A stretch of 55,095 nt of DNA from Caballeronia udeis. Its GTDB lineage: Bacteria; Pseudomonadota; Gammaproteobacteria; Burkholderiales; Burkholderiaceae. The stretch covers positions 1 to 55,095 of the forward strand of contig NZ_FCOK02000067.1 in assembly GCF_001544555.2 (NCBI RefSeq). Reading direction: 5' to 3'. The notes below the pieces were generated by a model that saw only the letters and a program-made list of their open reading frames with translations, ran no database searches and had not been told where the DNA came from. Numbering within the stretch: the first letter of the stretch is position 1; each line of letters begins with the position of its first letter. Positions 8,623 through 16,747 of the stretch are shown here, piece by piece. Position numbers and translations under genes: made by a program.

Positions 8623-8634
8623 ATGACTTTTCAG
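8612..8634. promoter_or_regulatory. Palindrome CTGAAAA-N9-TTTTCAG over the LysR start
   Basis: Perfect seven-base arms span the ATG at 8623. It resembles the palindromes at 2811 and 4778 (TGAAAATC on the left arm, TTTTCA on the right). If the true start is the GTG at 8644, this is a leader-located operator or hairpin suited to autoregulation. Confidence 0.4.
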
Positions 8635-9570
8635 GCGACGAACGTGAATTTGCGGCGACTCAGATACTTTGTGAAGATTGTGGATATAGGCAGCCTCACG
8701 CAGGCAGCCGAAGTTCTGCACATTGCCCAGCCGGCGCTCAGTCAGCAACTGATCACGCTCGAAAGCGAGTTCCAGCAGCAACTCCTGGTCCGGACCAAGC
8801 GTGGTGTGACGGCGACCGAGGCGGGCGCAACGCTCTACAGGCATGCACAACTGATCCTGCGGCAATACGAGCAAGCCCAGGCCGATGTGAAGAGCGCGGG
8901 GCAGACCCTGTCCGGGTCCGTGTCGGTCGGGCTCGCGCCGGGGACCGGCGCTTCCGCGTTGTCGCTGCCGCTGCTGACGTCCGTGCGGGCGCGTCATCCG
9001 GACATTCTTCTGTACATCAACGAGAACTTCGGTACGACGCTCAGCGAACTCATCATGAACGGGCGCATGGACATGGCCGTGCTGTACGGCGACAAGCCGG
9101 TCCATGGCCTCTCATTTCAGCTGTTGCTGAATGAGGAGCTCTTTCTCGTGGCGCCACGCAGCATGGGTATCAGCCCCGGCCAGATTGCCGTCACCGACTT
9201 GCGCGATGTCCCGTTGCTGCTGCCCAGACCTTACAATTACCTTCGAAAATACGTCGACGAAGGGTTTGCTCGCGTCCAGATGGTGCCCAAGGTGGTCGCG
9301 GAGATCGAGTCGGCCACCACGTTGGCTGCAGCCGTGAGCGCCGGCATTGGCGCCACGATCCTGCCGGATTCGACTGCGCGCGTGGTGGCGGGGGCCGGCG
9401 ATGTCGTTCAATGCCGGATCGTTTCGCCCGTCATCAAGATCCCGCTTTCGGTGTGTTTGTCTGACCATCTTCCGCTCTCCGAACCGGCTGCGGCGGTCAA
9501 GGACATCCTGCTCGAACTGGCTGCGGACCTTGCGCTGGGCGTCGCTCCAGCCGTCAGCGCCGAACCATAA
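8623..9570 (+). CDS. LysR-family transcriptional regulator (Nac/Cbl-like)
   Basis: A 315-residue LysR protein. The HTH starts at LRRLRYFVKI and contains GSLTQAAEVLHIAQPALSQQL; the effector domain follows from about residue 95. The opening VNLRRLRYF resembles the Nac/Cbl branch (MNFRRLKYFV), known for nitrogen or sulfur control; that resemblance is suggestive only. The start is uncertain: ATG 8623 lies inside a palindrome and has no good ribosome site, and GTG 8644 would begin exactly where that branch begins. It heads the plus-strand array (carboxylase, Pxp, SDR, ABC, gluconate genes), with accB 158 bases downstream, and is divergent from porin, so it likely regulates both sides. Confidence 0.88.
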   Translation: MTFQATNVNLRRLRYFVKIVDIGSLTQAAEVLHIAQPALSQQLITLESEFQQQLLVRTKRGVTATEAGATLYRHAQLILRQYEQAQADVKSAGQTLSGSVSVGLAPGTGASALSLPLLTSVRARHPDILLYINENFGTTLSELIMNGRMDMAVLYGDKPVHGLSFQLLLNEELFLVAPRSMGISPGQIAVTDLRDVPLLLPRPYNYLRKYVDEGFARVQMVPKVVAEIESATTLAAAVSAGIGATILPDSTARVVAGAGDVVQCRIVSPVIKIPLSVCLSDHLPLSEPAAAVKDILLELAADLALGVAPAVSAEP

Positions 9571-9728
9571 GCGCGCCTTATTGCTACAAAGCCAAACCGT
9601 CTTGGCGCGAATGTTATGCGCCGGATACATTGAGTTCATCGTTATTCGCCAGTGAGCGTGGCTCGCGGGCGTCGCGGTTTGCCGCACGGCTGTCAAGCGT
9701 CGGCGCATGAATAACCGGGCTGGACTCA

Positions 9729-10190
9729 ATGATGGATCTACAAAGAATCAAGGCCTTGATCGACCTGCTCGCGCAGTCGCCGCTGGCGGAAATCGAGTTG
9801 ATAGAAGGTGACGACAAGGTTCGGCTCGTCAAGACACCGGGCAGCCGCGCAGGTTCTGCCGGCGTTGCAATGGCATCGACACTGCCCGCCGAGCCGCAAG
9901 CCGAGTCTCTCGCGATGGCTCCCGTTGCCTCGTCCGCTTCCACTGAAAGCGCCACTCACGTGATCGAGGCGCCGATGTTCGGAGTCGTGCATCTCACGCC
10001 GGCGCCGGGAGAGGCACCGTTCGTGCGCGTTGGTGACACCGTGGCGCAGGGCCAGGTGCTCTGCACGATCGAAGCGATGAAGATGTTCAATTCGATCGAG
10101 TCCGAGATCGCCGGCACGGTCCTGGCCATTCTTGTCAATGCAGGCGATGAAGTCGAGTCAGCCCAGCCGCTGTTTCGGATCGGACGCTGA
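9729..10190 (+). CDS. accB: Biotin carboxyl carrier protein (AccB-like)
   Basis: A 153-residue carrier. The N-terminal helix (LQRIKALIDLLAQS) and strand are followed by an Ala/Pro-rich linker (about 36-76) and a biotinyl domain (77-152). The biotin-accepting lysine is K118 in EAMKM. The domain keeps the thumb insertion (about PAPGEAPF) characteristic of acetyl-CoA carboxylase BCCP. It is followed after two bases by accC. Because PxpB/PxpC carboxyltransferase-like genes come next and no accA/accD is present, the carrier probably serves a dedicated carboxylase rather than fatty-acid synthesis; this is inference. MMDLQ offers two ATG starts three bases apart, neither with a strong ribosome site. 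Confidence 0.92.
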   Translation: MMDLQRIKALIDLLAQSPLAEIELIEGDDKVRLVKTPGSRAGSAGVAMASTLPAEPQAESLAMAPVASSASTESATHVIEAPMFGVVHLTPAPGEAPFVRVGDTVAQGQVLCTIEAMKMFNSIESEIAGTVLAILVNAGDEVESAQPLFRIGR

Positions 10191-10192
10191 TC

Positions 10193-11542
10193 ATGTTCAA
10201 CAGGGTCTTGATTGCAAATCGCGGAGAGATCGCGCTGCGAATCCAGCGCGCTTGCCGCGAGCTGGGACTGGAAACCGTCGCGGTTTACTCCGAAGCCGAT
10301 GCGGATGCCCGCCATGTACGTCTCGCTGACCAGGCGATCTGTATTGGTCCCGCAGCACCGGGGCAAAGCTATTTGAATGCCGCAGCGATCGTGTTCGCCG
10401 CACATGTCAGCGGCGCCGAGGCCGTGCATCCGGGTTATGGATTTCTATCGGAGAACGCGGACTTCGCCGAACAGGTCGAGGCAGCGGGCATGGCTTTCAT
10501 CGGTCCGGAACCTCGCTCCATACGCACCATGGGCGACAAGGTGGCCGCCAAGCGTGCGATGCGCGCCGCGGGTGTGCCGTGTGTTCCCGGACCCGACGGC
10601 GGCTTGCCTGAGGACCCTGAGAGCATCCTGAGGGCAGCTGCGGAGATCGGGTATCCGGTGATCGTGAAAGCGGCCGGAGGCGGAGGAGGGCGCGGTATGC
10701 GCGTCGTGCCTGACGCTGGGCAACTGCTCGACGCCGTGGCCGTGACGCGCGAGGAAGCCCGGCGCGCATTCGGGAAACCCGAGCTCTATGTCGAGAAGTT
10801 CCTCGAGCATCCGCGCCACGTCGAAATCCAGGTCCTGTGCGATACCCACGGCAACGCGCTCTGGCTGGGCTCGCGTGACTGCTCCATGCAGCGGCGGCAC
10901 CAGAAGGTGCTCGAAGAGGCGCCGGCGCCCGGCATCGACTTACTCCTGATCCGCCAGGTCGGCGAGCGCTGCGTGGAAGCATGCAGGCAGAACGGATACC
11001 GGGGCGTGGGGACGTTCGAGTTCCTCTACGAGAACGGCGAATTTTATTTCATCGAAATGAATACGCGGTTGCAGGTCGAACATCCGGTGACCGAGATGAC
11101 CTCGGGTATTGATGTGGTTCGCGAGCAGATTCGCGTCGCGCAAGGTCACGCGCTCTCCATCACTCAGGCGGATGTCCTGACGCAAGGTCACGCGCTCGAG
11201 TGCCGTATCAATGCGGAAGACCCGTCGACCTTCATGCCTTGCCCCGGCCGCCTCTCGCAATGGGAACTGCCGGGCGGAAACGGCGTGCGCGTCGACTCCC
11301 ACATGAGCGCGGGGCTCACGGTGCCACCCTATTACGACTCCCTGATTGCCAAGGTCATAACTCACGGGGCAACTCGCGGAGAAGCGCTCGCGCGCATGCG
11401 GATTGCGTTGTCGGAAATGCGCATTGAAGGTATTCGAACGAATGTGCCGCTGCATCGCGCGGTACTCGACGATCAAGACTTCTGCGCGGGCGGTGTTGAC
11501 ATTCATTATCTGGAACGCTGGTTGTCAAGGAGAACGAATTGA
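10193..11542 (+). CDS. accC: Biotin carboxylase (AccC-like)
   Basis: A 449-residue biotin carboxylase of canonical length. It opens with FNRVLIANRGEIALRI, has EAVHPGYGFLSEN and the ATP-grasp glycine-rich loop AAGGGGGRGM, and later the active-site segment FIEMNTRLQVEHPVTE. It carboxylates the biotin of the adjacent carrier using ATP and bicarbonate. A last frame codon overlaps the TTG of pxpB (TTGA), so translation is coupled to the Pxp genes. The chromosomal housekeeping accBC pair is usually elsewhere in Burkholderiaceae, so this is most likely a second, pathway-specific set. Confidence in the enzyme class is high; the acceptor of the carboxyl group is unknown. Confidence 0.94.
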   Translation: MFNRVLIANRGEIALRIQRACRELGLETVAVYSEADADARHVRLADQAICIGPAAPGQSYLNAAAIVFAAHVSGAEAVHPGYGFLSENADFAEQVEAAGMAFIGPEPRSIRTMGDKVAAKRAMRAAGVPCVPGPDGGLPEDPESILRAAAEIGYPVIVKAAGGGGGRGMRVVPDAGQLLDAVAVTREEARRAFGKPELYVEKFLEHPRHVEIQVLCDTHGNALWLGSRDCSMQRRHQKVLEEAPAPGIDLLLIRQVGERCVEACRQNGYRGVGTFEFLYENGEFYFIEMNTRLQVEHPVTEMTSGIDVVREQIRVAQGHALSITQADVLTQGHALECRINAEDPSTFMPCPGRLSQWELPGGNGVRVDSHMSAGLTVPPYYDSLIAKVITHGATRGEALARMRIALSEMRIEGIRTNVPLHRAVLDDQDFCAGGVDIHYLERWLSRRTN

Positions 11543-12306
11543 GTCCGATCCTTGAGCTCGGGCCCGACGCAACGACCACGGGCACGATGACTTCCGACGG
11601 TCCTCCACGACATGTGCAAGGACAAGTGCGCTCGATGACCCCGATCGACCCCGATCAAAGACCGCGAATCAGCCTGCTTGGGACGAGCGCGATGTTGTTT
11701 GAAGCACCCGGTGAACTCGACCTGCAGACGCAGCGCCGCATCTGGGCGCTCGGGCGCCGCGCCGCGACCTGGGAGGGTATCCGGGAAGCTGTTCCCGGCA
11801 TGTCGAACCTCATGCTCACGTTCGACCGGCCGCCGCGCCAGCCAGCCTCGCTGGCCGCCGCGCTGAACGACGCCTGGGCAGAAGCCGAGGAGATGTCGCT
11901 CGAAGGCAAGACCGTTGTGCTGCCGGTTCAATACGGCGGCGATTTCGGGCCGCATTTGAGCGACGTGGTCGCACACACCGGCCTGGCGGTGGATGAGATT
12001 GTCGCGTTGCATAGCGAGCCGCTCTACACCGTCTATGCCTTGGGCAGTCACCCGGGATATTGCTATCTTGGTGGCATGGATCCGCGCATTGCCGCGCCGC
12101 GCCGCAAGGTGCCGGTGCTTGGGTTACCGGGCGGAGCGGTATCAATAGGCGGAGTACAGACCGGCGTTTCTGCATCAACGGGCCCAAGCGGCTGGAATAC
12201 GATCGGTCATACGGACATGTCGTTCTTCGACCCGTCCCGCACGAATCCGGCCATGCTGGCGCCAGGCGACATGATCCGCTTCAGTGTCGAAAGGATTGTC
12301 CGATGA
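11539..12306 (+). CDS. pxpB: PxpB / KipI / allophanate hydrolase subunit 1 family protein
   Basis: The AHS1 (cyclophilin-like) half of a carboxyltransferase-like enzyme. Family motifs include RISLLGTSAMLFEAPG, GHPGYCYL-type sequence (SHPGYCYLGGMD), PRRKVP and GGVQTGVSASTGPSGWNTIG. In E. coli and B. subtilis PxpB works with PxpA and PxpC in ATP-dependent 5-oxoproline cleavage; in urea carboxylase the AHS1/AHS2 pair forms the carboxyltransferase domain. As drawn (255 residues) it starts at TTG 11539, overlapping the accC stop with AAGGAG five bases before it. ATG 11587 or 11635 would give a length closer to homologues, since the first 40 residues are poorly conserved in type. It overlaps pxpC by four bases (ATGA). 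Confidence 0.88.
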   Translation: MSPILELGPDATTTGTMTSDGPPRHVQGQVRSMTPIDPDQRPRISLLGTSAMLFEAPGELDLQTQRRIWALGRRAATWEGIREAVPGMSNLMLTFDRPPRQPASLAAALNDAWAEAEEMSLEGKTVVLPVQYGGDFGPHLSDVVAHTGLAVDEIVALHSEPLYTVYALGSHPGYCYLGGMDPRIAAPRRKVPVLGLPGGAVSIGGVQTGVSASTGPSGWNTIGHTDMSFFDPSRTNPAMLAPGDMIRFSVERIVR

Positions 12307-13307
12307 TCGAGGTACTTTCCAACGCCGCTCTGGCGACGATTCAGGATCAGGGTCGCCAGGGCTATCTGCGATACGGCGTGGGCACGTCGGGTGCGATGGA
12401 CCGCGTGGCGCTTGCCGTAGGTAACCTGATGCTGGGCAACCCCGACGATGCCGCCGGCATCGAAATCCCGCTGTTCCCGTTTCGCGTCCGCTTTACGGAA
12501 GACACCGCGTTCGCGTTGACCGGAGCCGACTGCTCGGCGCGTCTTGGCGAGCGTCCGGTATTGCCGTGGTGGACCTTGCAGGCGAAGAAGGACGACGTGC
12601 TGACTATCGGCGTGCCGGCGAGCGGCGCGCGATGTTACCTCCTGCTCAAGGGAGGCGTCGACGTACCGGTCGTGCTCGGATCGCGCAGTACGCAACTGCG
12701 TGGCGAGTTCGGCGGCTTCCTCGGACGGCAGCTCAAAAAGGGCGATGTCGTTCAGGCAGCGGCAGTTGAACCGGCGCACAGCGAGAAGGCCGGGACCTCA
12801 GCCGGGTTCGGTGTGATGCCCCCTTCGTGGACGCTTGGCAGGCTTGAAACGAGTTCGATGAGCGATCCCGCCGACACCGTGGTGCGCGTGTTGCCGGCCG
12901 CCGAATACGAGGCCTACGAGCAGGACTCCATTGAAGCGTTCTGGCGGGAAAGCTGGAAGGTCACGCCGCAAAGCGATCGCTATGGATATCGGCTTGGCGG
13001 GCCGGTGCTGAATTCAAAACGTCCGGTGGAAATGCGCTCGCACGGCATTGTGCCGGGTGTGATCCAGGTGCCGCCCAGTGGCCAGCCGATTATCCAGTTG
13101 CGCGACGCCCAGCCGTCGGGCGGTTATCCGAAGATCGGCACGGTCATCGAGGCGGACCTTTGGCGGCTGGCGCAGGCGCGCATTGGCACGAATCTGCGCT
13201 TCGTGCAGACCAGCTACGCAGAGGCCGTCGACGCGCTGGATGAACTCGACCGCTATATGACGAAGTTGCGCAGCCTCGTCGGGCTGCATCGCGGTGACAG
13301 GCCGTAG
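12303..13307 (+). CDS. pxpC: PxpC / KipA / biotin-dependent carboxyltransferase family protein
   Basis: A 334-residue AHS2-domain protein, full length for the family. Recognisable parts are LATIQDQGRQGYLRYGV and SGAMDRVALAVGNLMLGN near the start, KGGVDVPVVLGSRST in the middle and PPSGQPIIQLRDAQPSGGYPKIG near the end. It is the partner of PxpB, and together they equal the carboxyltransferase module of urea carboxylase. The start at 12303 overlaps the pxpB stop (ATGA), while the longer upstream frame is only a shadow of pxpB. Placement directly after a biotin carboxylase and carrier argues that here the pair truly works with biotin. The substrate is unidentified. Confidence 0.92.
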   Translation: MIEVLSNAALATIQDQGRQGYLRYGVGTSGAMDRVALAVGNLMLGNPDDAAGIEIPLFPFRVRFTEDTAFALTGADCSARLGERPVLPWWTLQAKKDDVLTIGVPASGARCYLLLKGGVDVPVVLGSRSTQLRGEFGGFLGRQLKKGDVVQAAAVEPAHSEKAGTSAGFGVMPPSWTLGRLETSSMSDPADTVVRVLPAAEYEAYEQDSIEAFWRESWKVTPQSDRYGYRLGGPVLNSKRPVEMRSHGIVPGVIQVPPSGQPIIQLRDAQPSGGYPKIGTVIEADLWRLAQARIGTNLRFVQTSYAEAVDALDELDRYMTKLRSLVGLHRGDRP

Positions 13308-13311
13308 CGCG

Positions 13312-13743
13312 ATGACACAGGGAAAAGAATTGCAGATCAGCGAGCTTCGACAGATCACCGCATGGCTCGAAACGGCGGGCATCGGGTTTATCGAAATTGG
13401 CGGGAAAGGGACTCTGGTTCGGCTGACGCTCGAGGGTGAGCGCGATGGCGAGGGCAGTGCTGCGGCGAATCCGCAACCCGCGCCAAGCGTGAGGCAGACG
13501 CAGGTCATCGCGTTGTCCCCGGGTGTCTTGCTGACATGCCATCCGATGCGGTCAACGCCTTTCGTCGAACCGGGTTGGCAAGTCAGGCAAGGCGATGTGC
13601 TTGGCTTGCTGCGCATTGCAGAGCTTTGCCTGCCGGTGGTCGCGCCGTGCGACGGGGTCGTCGTGGCGTGGCTGGTCGAGCCGGGCGCGACCGTGGGATA
13701 CGGGAGCGCACTGATGAACCTGGCGCCAGCCGGCAATATTTAA
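13312..13743 (+). CDS. BCCP-like protein lacking the biotin lysine
   Basis: A 143-residue protein that aligns along its whole length with the AccB-like carrier of this operon: helix ELRQITAWLETA, strand TLVRLTLEG, a Pro/Ala linker, then a biotinyl/lipoyl-type barrel with GWQVRQGDVLGLL and VVAPCDGVVVAW. Where the carrier has EAMKM, this has RIAEL, so the acceptor lysine is replaced by glutamate (about E104). The hinge is therefore intact but cannot be biotinylated there. It sits four bases after pxpC and thirteen before pxpA, so it is translated with them. A structural or decoy subunit is plausible. The start at ATG 13312 avoids overlap with pxpC; ATG 13294 is possible. Confidence 0.8.
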   Translation: MTQGKELQISELRQITAWLETAGIGFIEIGGKGTLVRLTLEGERDGEGSAAANPQPAPSVRQTQVIALSPGVLLTCHPMRSTPFVEPGWQVRQGDVLGLLRIAELCLPVVAPCDGVVVAWLVEPGATVGYGSALMNLAPAGNI

Positions 13744-13756
13744 AGGGAGCGACAGC

Positions 13757-14524
13757 GTGGAAATCGATCTGAACGCGGACCTGGGCGAAGGCTTCGGTCC
13801 TTACAGGATGGGCGAAGACGAAGCGATGATGGAGATCGTCTCGTCGGCGAACGTGGCATGCGGCTATCACGCAGGCGATCCGGTGATCATGGACCGGACC
13901 GTGCGTTTGACGCTCGGCCGGGATATCGACCTTGGCGCGCATGTCGGCTTTCCGGATCTGATGGGCTTCGGGCGCAGGCCGATTCAAGCTGATCCGCTTG
14001 AGCTCGCCAAGTACGTGCTGTACCAGATGGGCGCGCTCGCGGGCATTGCAAAAGCGGCGGGAACGCACCTCACGCACATGAGTTTTCATGGCGCGCTCGG
14101 CAACATGGCGGCGGCATCGTACGAACTGGCCGAGCCGCTCGTGCGCGCCGTGGCCGAGTTCGATAACCGCATCATTGTCAGCGTATCGACGAACACGCAG
14201 ATCGAACGTGCCGCCGATAAAATCGGCTTACGGGTCGCCAATACTTTTCTCGCCGATCGTGCGTACGACAACGAAGGCAACCTCGTCTCGCGCAAGCTCG
14301 ACGGAGCCGTGATCAAGGATCGTGCAGAGGTGCTTGCCCGCGTCACGCAACTGCTCCAGGACGGAACCGTCACGACCATCACAGGCCAGCGCCTGAAGAT
14401 CGCCGTGCAGTCGATCCTGCTCCACGGGGACACGCCCGGCGCAGTCGAACTCGCGCGCACAGTGCGGGGCGCGATCGAATCGGCCGGCGGTCGGATCGTG
14501 CCGGTATCGAGGCTCATCAAGTAA
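13757..14524 (+). CDS. pxpA: LamB/YcsF (PxpA) family protein, divergent active-site motif
   Basis: A 255-residue LamB/YcsF protein of the expected size, starting at GTG 13757 with AAAGGGAG upstream. Family hallmarks present are IDLNADLGEGFG at the N-terminus, NVACGYHAGDP, GFGRR and FLADRAYDNEGNLVSR. PxpA supplies the hydrolase-like part of 5-oxoprolinase. Two conserved spots differ from what I recall for E. coli PxpA: the KPHGALYN motif reads SFHGALGN, and HPGYPD reads HVGFPD. The histidine is kept but lysine and tyrosine are lost, which suggests a substrate other than 5-oxoproline. It closes the accB-accC-pxpB-pxpC-carrier-pxpA block; an SDR gene follows after 37 bases. Confidence 0.88.
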   Translation: MEIDLNADLGEGFGPYRMGEDEAMMEIVSSANVACGYHAGDPVIMDRTVRLTLGRDIDLGAHVGFPDLMGFGRRPIQADPLELAKYVLYQMGALAGIAKAAGTHLTHMSFHGALGNMAAASYELAEPLVRAVAEFDNRIIVSVSTNTQIERAADKIGLRVANTFLADRAYDNEGNLVSRKLDGAVIKDRAEVLARVTQLLQDGTVTTITGQRLKIAVQSILLHGDTPGAVELARTVRGAIESAGGRIVPVSRLIK

Positions 14525-14561
14525 GCGCCAATTTTTAGTGAATCAGGAACAGGGGTAATTC

Positions 14562-15302
14562 ATGCCGTTTTCAGACTACAAGACCGCGTTGGTAACTGGC
14601 GCTTCAACCGGAATGGGCGCTGCGATTGTCGAGCGTTTCTGCCGCGAAGGGCTCGAAGTGCATGCGCTCGCACGCAATGCGGAGCGACTGAACGAACTGG
14701 CGGAGCGCACCGGATGTATCCCGCACGCCATCGACGTTTGCGATCTCGACGCGGTGACCAGGCTGACCGGGCAGGTGCAATTCGATATTGTCGTGAACAA
14801 CGCGGGCGTATCGCGCAAGGGCTCGATCCTCGATGCCAGCGTTGAAGACATCGACGTGCAGGTTGAAGTCAATCTTCAGGCGGTGCTGCACATTGTCAGG
14901 TTGACCATGCCCGGCATGGTGGCGCGCGACCGTGGCCATATTGTCAATATCAGCTCGATCGCAGCCATTTACAACTTCGGCGGCAACTCGATCTATCACG
15001 CGACCAAGGCGGGCATTCACGCGCTGTCGCGCCAGTTGCGCGTTGATGCGACCGGCAAGCGCGTGCGCGTGACCGAGATCTGCCCCGGCCGCGTGGCCAC
15101 CGATATTTTCGGGCACGTGCACGGCGATATCGAGGCGGCGCGCAAGCAATTCATTGACGGCTTCGAACTGCCTTTGCCCTCGGATATTGCCGACGCCATT
15201 GCATTCGCAATCGCGGCCCCGCTCGCGGTCAACATCAGCAACATGGAAATTCTGCCGACCCTGCAAGTGCCGGGCGGGTTGACGACGATCAAGCGCGATT
15301 GA
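14562..15302 (+). CDS. Short-chain dehydrogenase/reductase (YdfG-like)
   Basis: A 246-residue classical SDR. The nucleotide motif TGASTGMG is at about 12-19, NNAG at 79-82, and the catalytic triad is S131/132, Y145 and K149 (YHATK). The sequence IVNISSIAAIY and the ending VPGGLTTIKRD recall the YdfG/serdh group that oxidises 3-hydroxy acids such as serine or 3-hydroxyisobutyrate, but the substrate is not proven. AGGGG precedes the ATG. It is 37 bases after pxpA, so it probably belongs to the same transcript and acts on the alcohol or hydroxyacid released there. After it comes a 189-base gap before the reductase gene. Confidence 0.88.
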   Translation: MPFSDYKTALVTGASTGMGAAIVERFCREGLEVHALARNAERLNELAERTGCIPHAIDVCDLDAVTRLTGQVQFDIVVNNAGVSRKGSILDASVEDIDVQVEVNLQAVLHIVRLTMPGMVARDRGHIVNISSIAAIYNFGGNSIYHATKAGIHALSRQLRVDATGKRVRVTEICPGRVATDIFGHVHGDIEAARKQFIDGFELPLPSDIADAIAFAIAAPLAVNISNMEILPTLQVPGGLTTIKRD

Positions 15303-15491
15303 GCCGCCTGAAGCCGGTTTAAGCCACTTTAAGCCGCTCCCATGCACGCGGCGCCGTTGCAAAAACGTGGGCCGTGCCGGCCGTCTCGGACCGCGACGAA
15401 TGCCCGGCGCTTTTGCATGTGCCGGCGCATTCGCGCTTCTCACTCGCGCTAATAATTCGCACCTCTCATTGAATCATCCGGAGATCATCCT

Positions 15492-16490
15492 ATGCGCTTT
15501 TCCGTTCTCGTCACGCGGGCATCGTTTCCCGATATCGTGGAAAAACTGAGCGAGCATTTCGACGTGACCGATAACCCGTCCGACACTTTGTGGACCCAGC
15601 AGGAATTGATCGCTCGTCTGCAAGGCAAGCGGGGAGCAGTGACGGCGGGAAGCGACCGGATCGATGCAACCTTGCTCGACGCGTGTCCGGAACTCAAGGC
15701 CGTGTGCAACATTGGCGTGGGTTACAACAACGTCGATGTCGACGCGTGCACTGCGCGCGGCGTGCTCGTCACCAACACGCCCGACGTGCTGACACAGACC
15801 ACGGCGGATTTCGGCTTCGCCCTCATGATGGCCGCCGCCCGTCGAATGACCGAGTCCGAGCATTTCCTCAGGGCGGGCGAATGGGTCACGACCGGTCGCT
15901 TCGACATGTTCGTGGGCGGTGACGTGTACGGCGCCAAACTCGGCATCCTGGGGATGGGCCGTATCGGACAGGAGATTGCAAAACGTGCGTCGCGCGGTTT
16001 CGACATGGACGTGATCTACCACAACCGCACGCCGCTGGCGCCCGGGATAGAGGCCGAGTGCGGCGCGCGTTATGTCGAGAAGGAAGTGCTGCTTCGCGAG
16101 TCTGACCATCTGATCCTGGTCGTGCCGTATTCCGCCAGTTCGCATCACGCGATCGGCCGCGCGGAGCTCAAGCAAATGAAGTCATCAGCCACGCTGACGA
16201 ACATCGCGCGAGGCGGCGTAGTTGATGATCTCGCGCTCGCCGAGGCATTGACCGAAGGCGCCATTGCCGCCGCGGGCCTCGACGTGTTCGAGGGCGAACC
16301 TCAGGTCAATCCCGCGTTGTTGGCTTGCAAGAACGTGGTACTCACGCCGCACATTGGCAGCGCATCCATCAGGACGCGGCGTGCCATGGCGTCACTCTGC
16401 GTCAATAACCTGATCGCCGCGATCAACGGCGGTCAGGTGCTCACCGCGGTGAATCCGCAAGTTTTGCCGCAGGCGTGCGCGCCGGCTTGA
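15492..16490 (+). CDS. D-2-hydroxyacid dehydrogenase (GhrB/2-ketogluconate reductase-like)
   Basis: A 332-residue D-isomer-specific 2-hydroxyacid dehydrogenase. It has NIGVGYNNVD in the catalytic domain, the Rossmann motif GMGRIGQEIA, the catalytic arginine in NIARGGVVDD, the glutamate in VFEGEP and the histidine in LTPHIGSAS. It most resembles glyoxylate/hydroxypyruvate/2-ketogluconate reductases. In this context, between idonate and gluconate enzymes, 2-keto-D-gluconate to D-gluconate (or 2-keto-L-gulonate to L-idonate) is the likely reaction; this is inference from neighbours. GGAGA sits eight bases before the ATG. An independent promoter in the 189 bases upstream is possible. Confidence 0.9.
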   Translation: MRFSVLVTRASFPDIVEKLSEHFDVTDNPSDTLWTQQELIARLQGKRGAVTAGSDRIDATLLDACPELKAVCNIGVGYNNVDVDACTARGVLVTNTPDVLTQTTADFGFALMMAAARRMTESEHFLRAGEWVTTGRFDMFVGGDVYGAKLGILGMGRIGQEIAKRASRGFDMDVIYHNRTPLAPGIEAECGARYVEKEVLLRESDHLILVVPYSASSHHAIGRAELKQMKSSATLTNIARGGVVDDLALAEALTEGAIAAAGLDVFEGEPQVNPALLACKNVVLTPHIGSASIRTRRAMASLCVNNLIAAINGGQVLTAVNPQVLPQACAPA

Positions 16491-16747
16491 GCGGTCGGAA
16501 GAACGGGTTTCGGGGAAGGCTGAAAAACCGGCGCACGTCCTTTCCTGGACTGGCTTTCGCGCATTGTCGCGGAGACCATTCCCCAAACTTATAGCCCCAG
16601 AAGAAAGGCGTCTGCATGGTCAATTTTTTGCGAGCTAGTATGAATTCATGGCGAACGTCGACAGGATCTTCGGGCAGTCAAACGAGGATCTCGTCGAACC
16701 ACCCGGGCACCTGGATCGGGGTGCTCTAAACCCTTTGGACGCGTGAC

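Noticed and set aside
9729..11542. Housekeeping acetyl-CoA carboxylase accBC operon
   Set aside because: The direct coupling to pxpB/pxpC and the neighbouring LysR and transporter genes point to a dedicated, pathway-specific set.
12060..12302. Upstream extension of pxpC
   Set aside because: It lies within pxpB in another frame; the ATGA overlap at 12303 gives the proper start.
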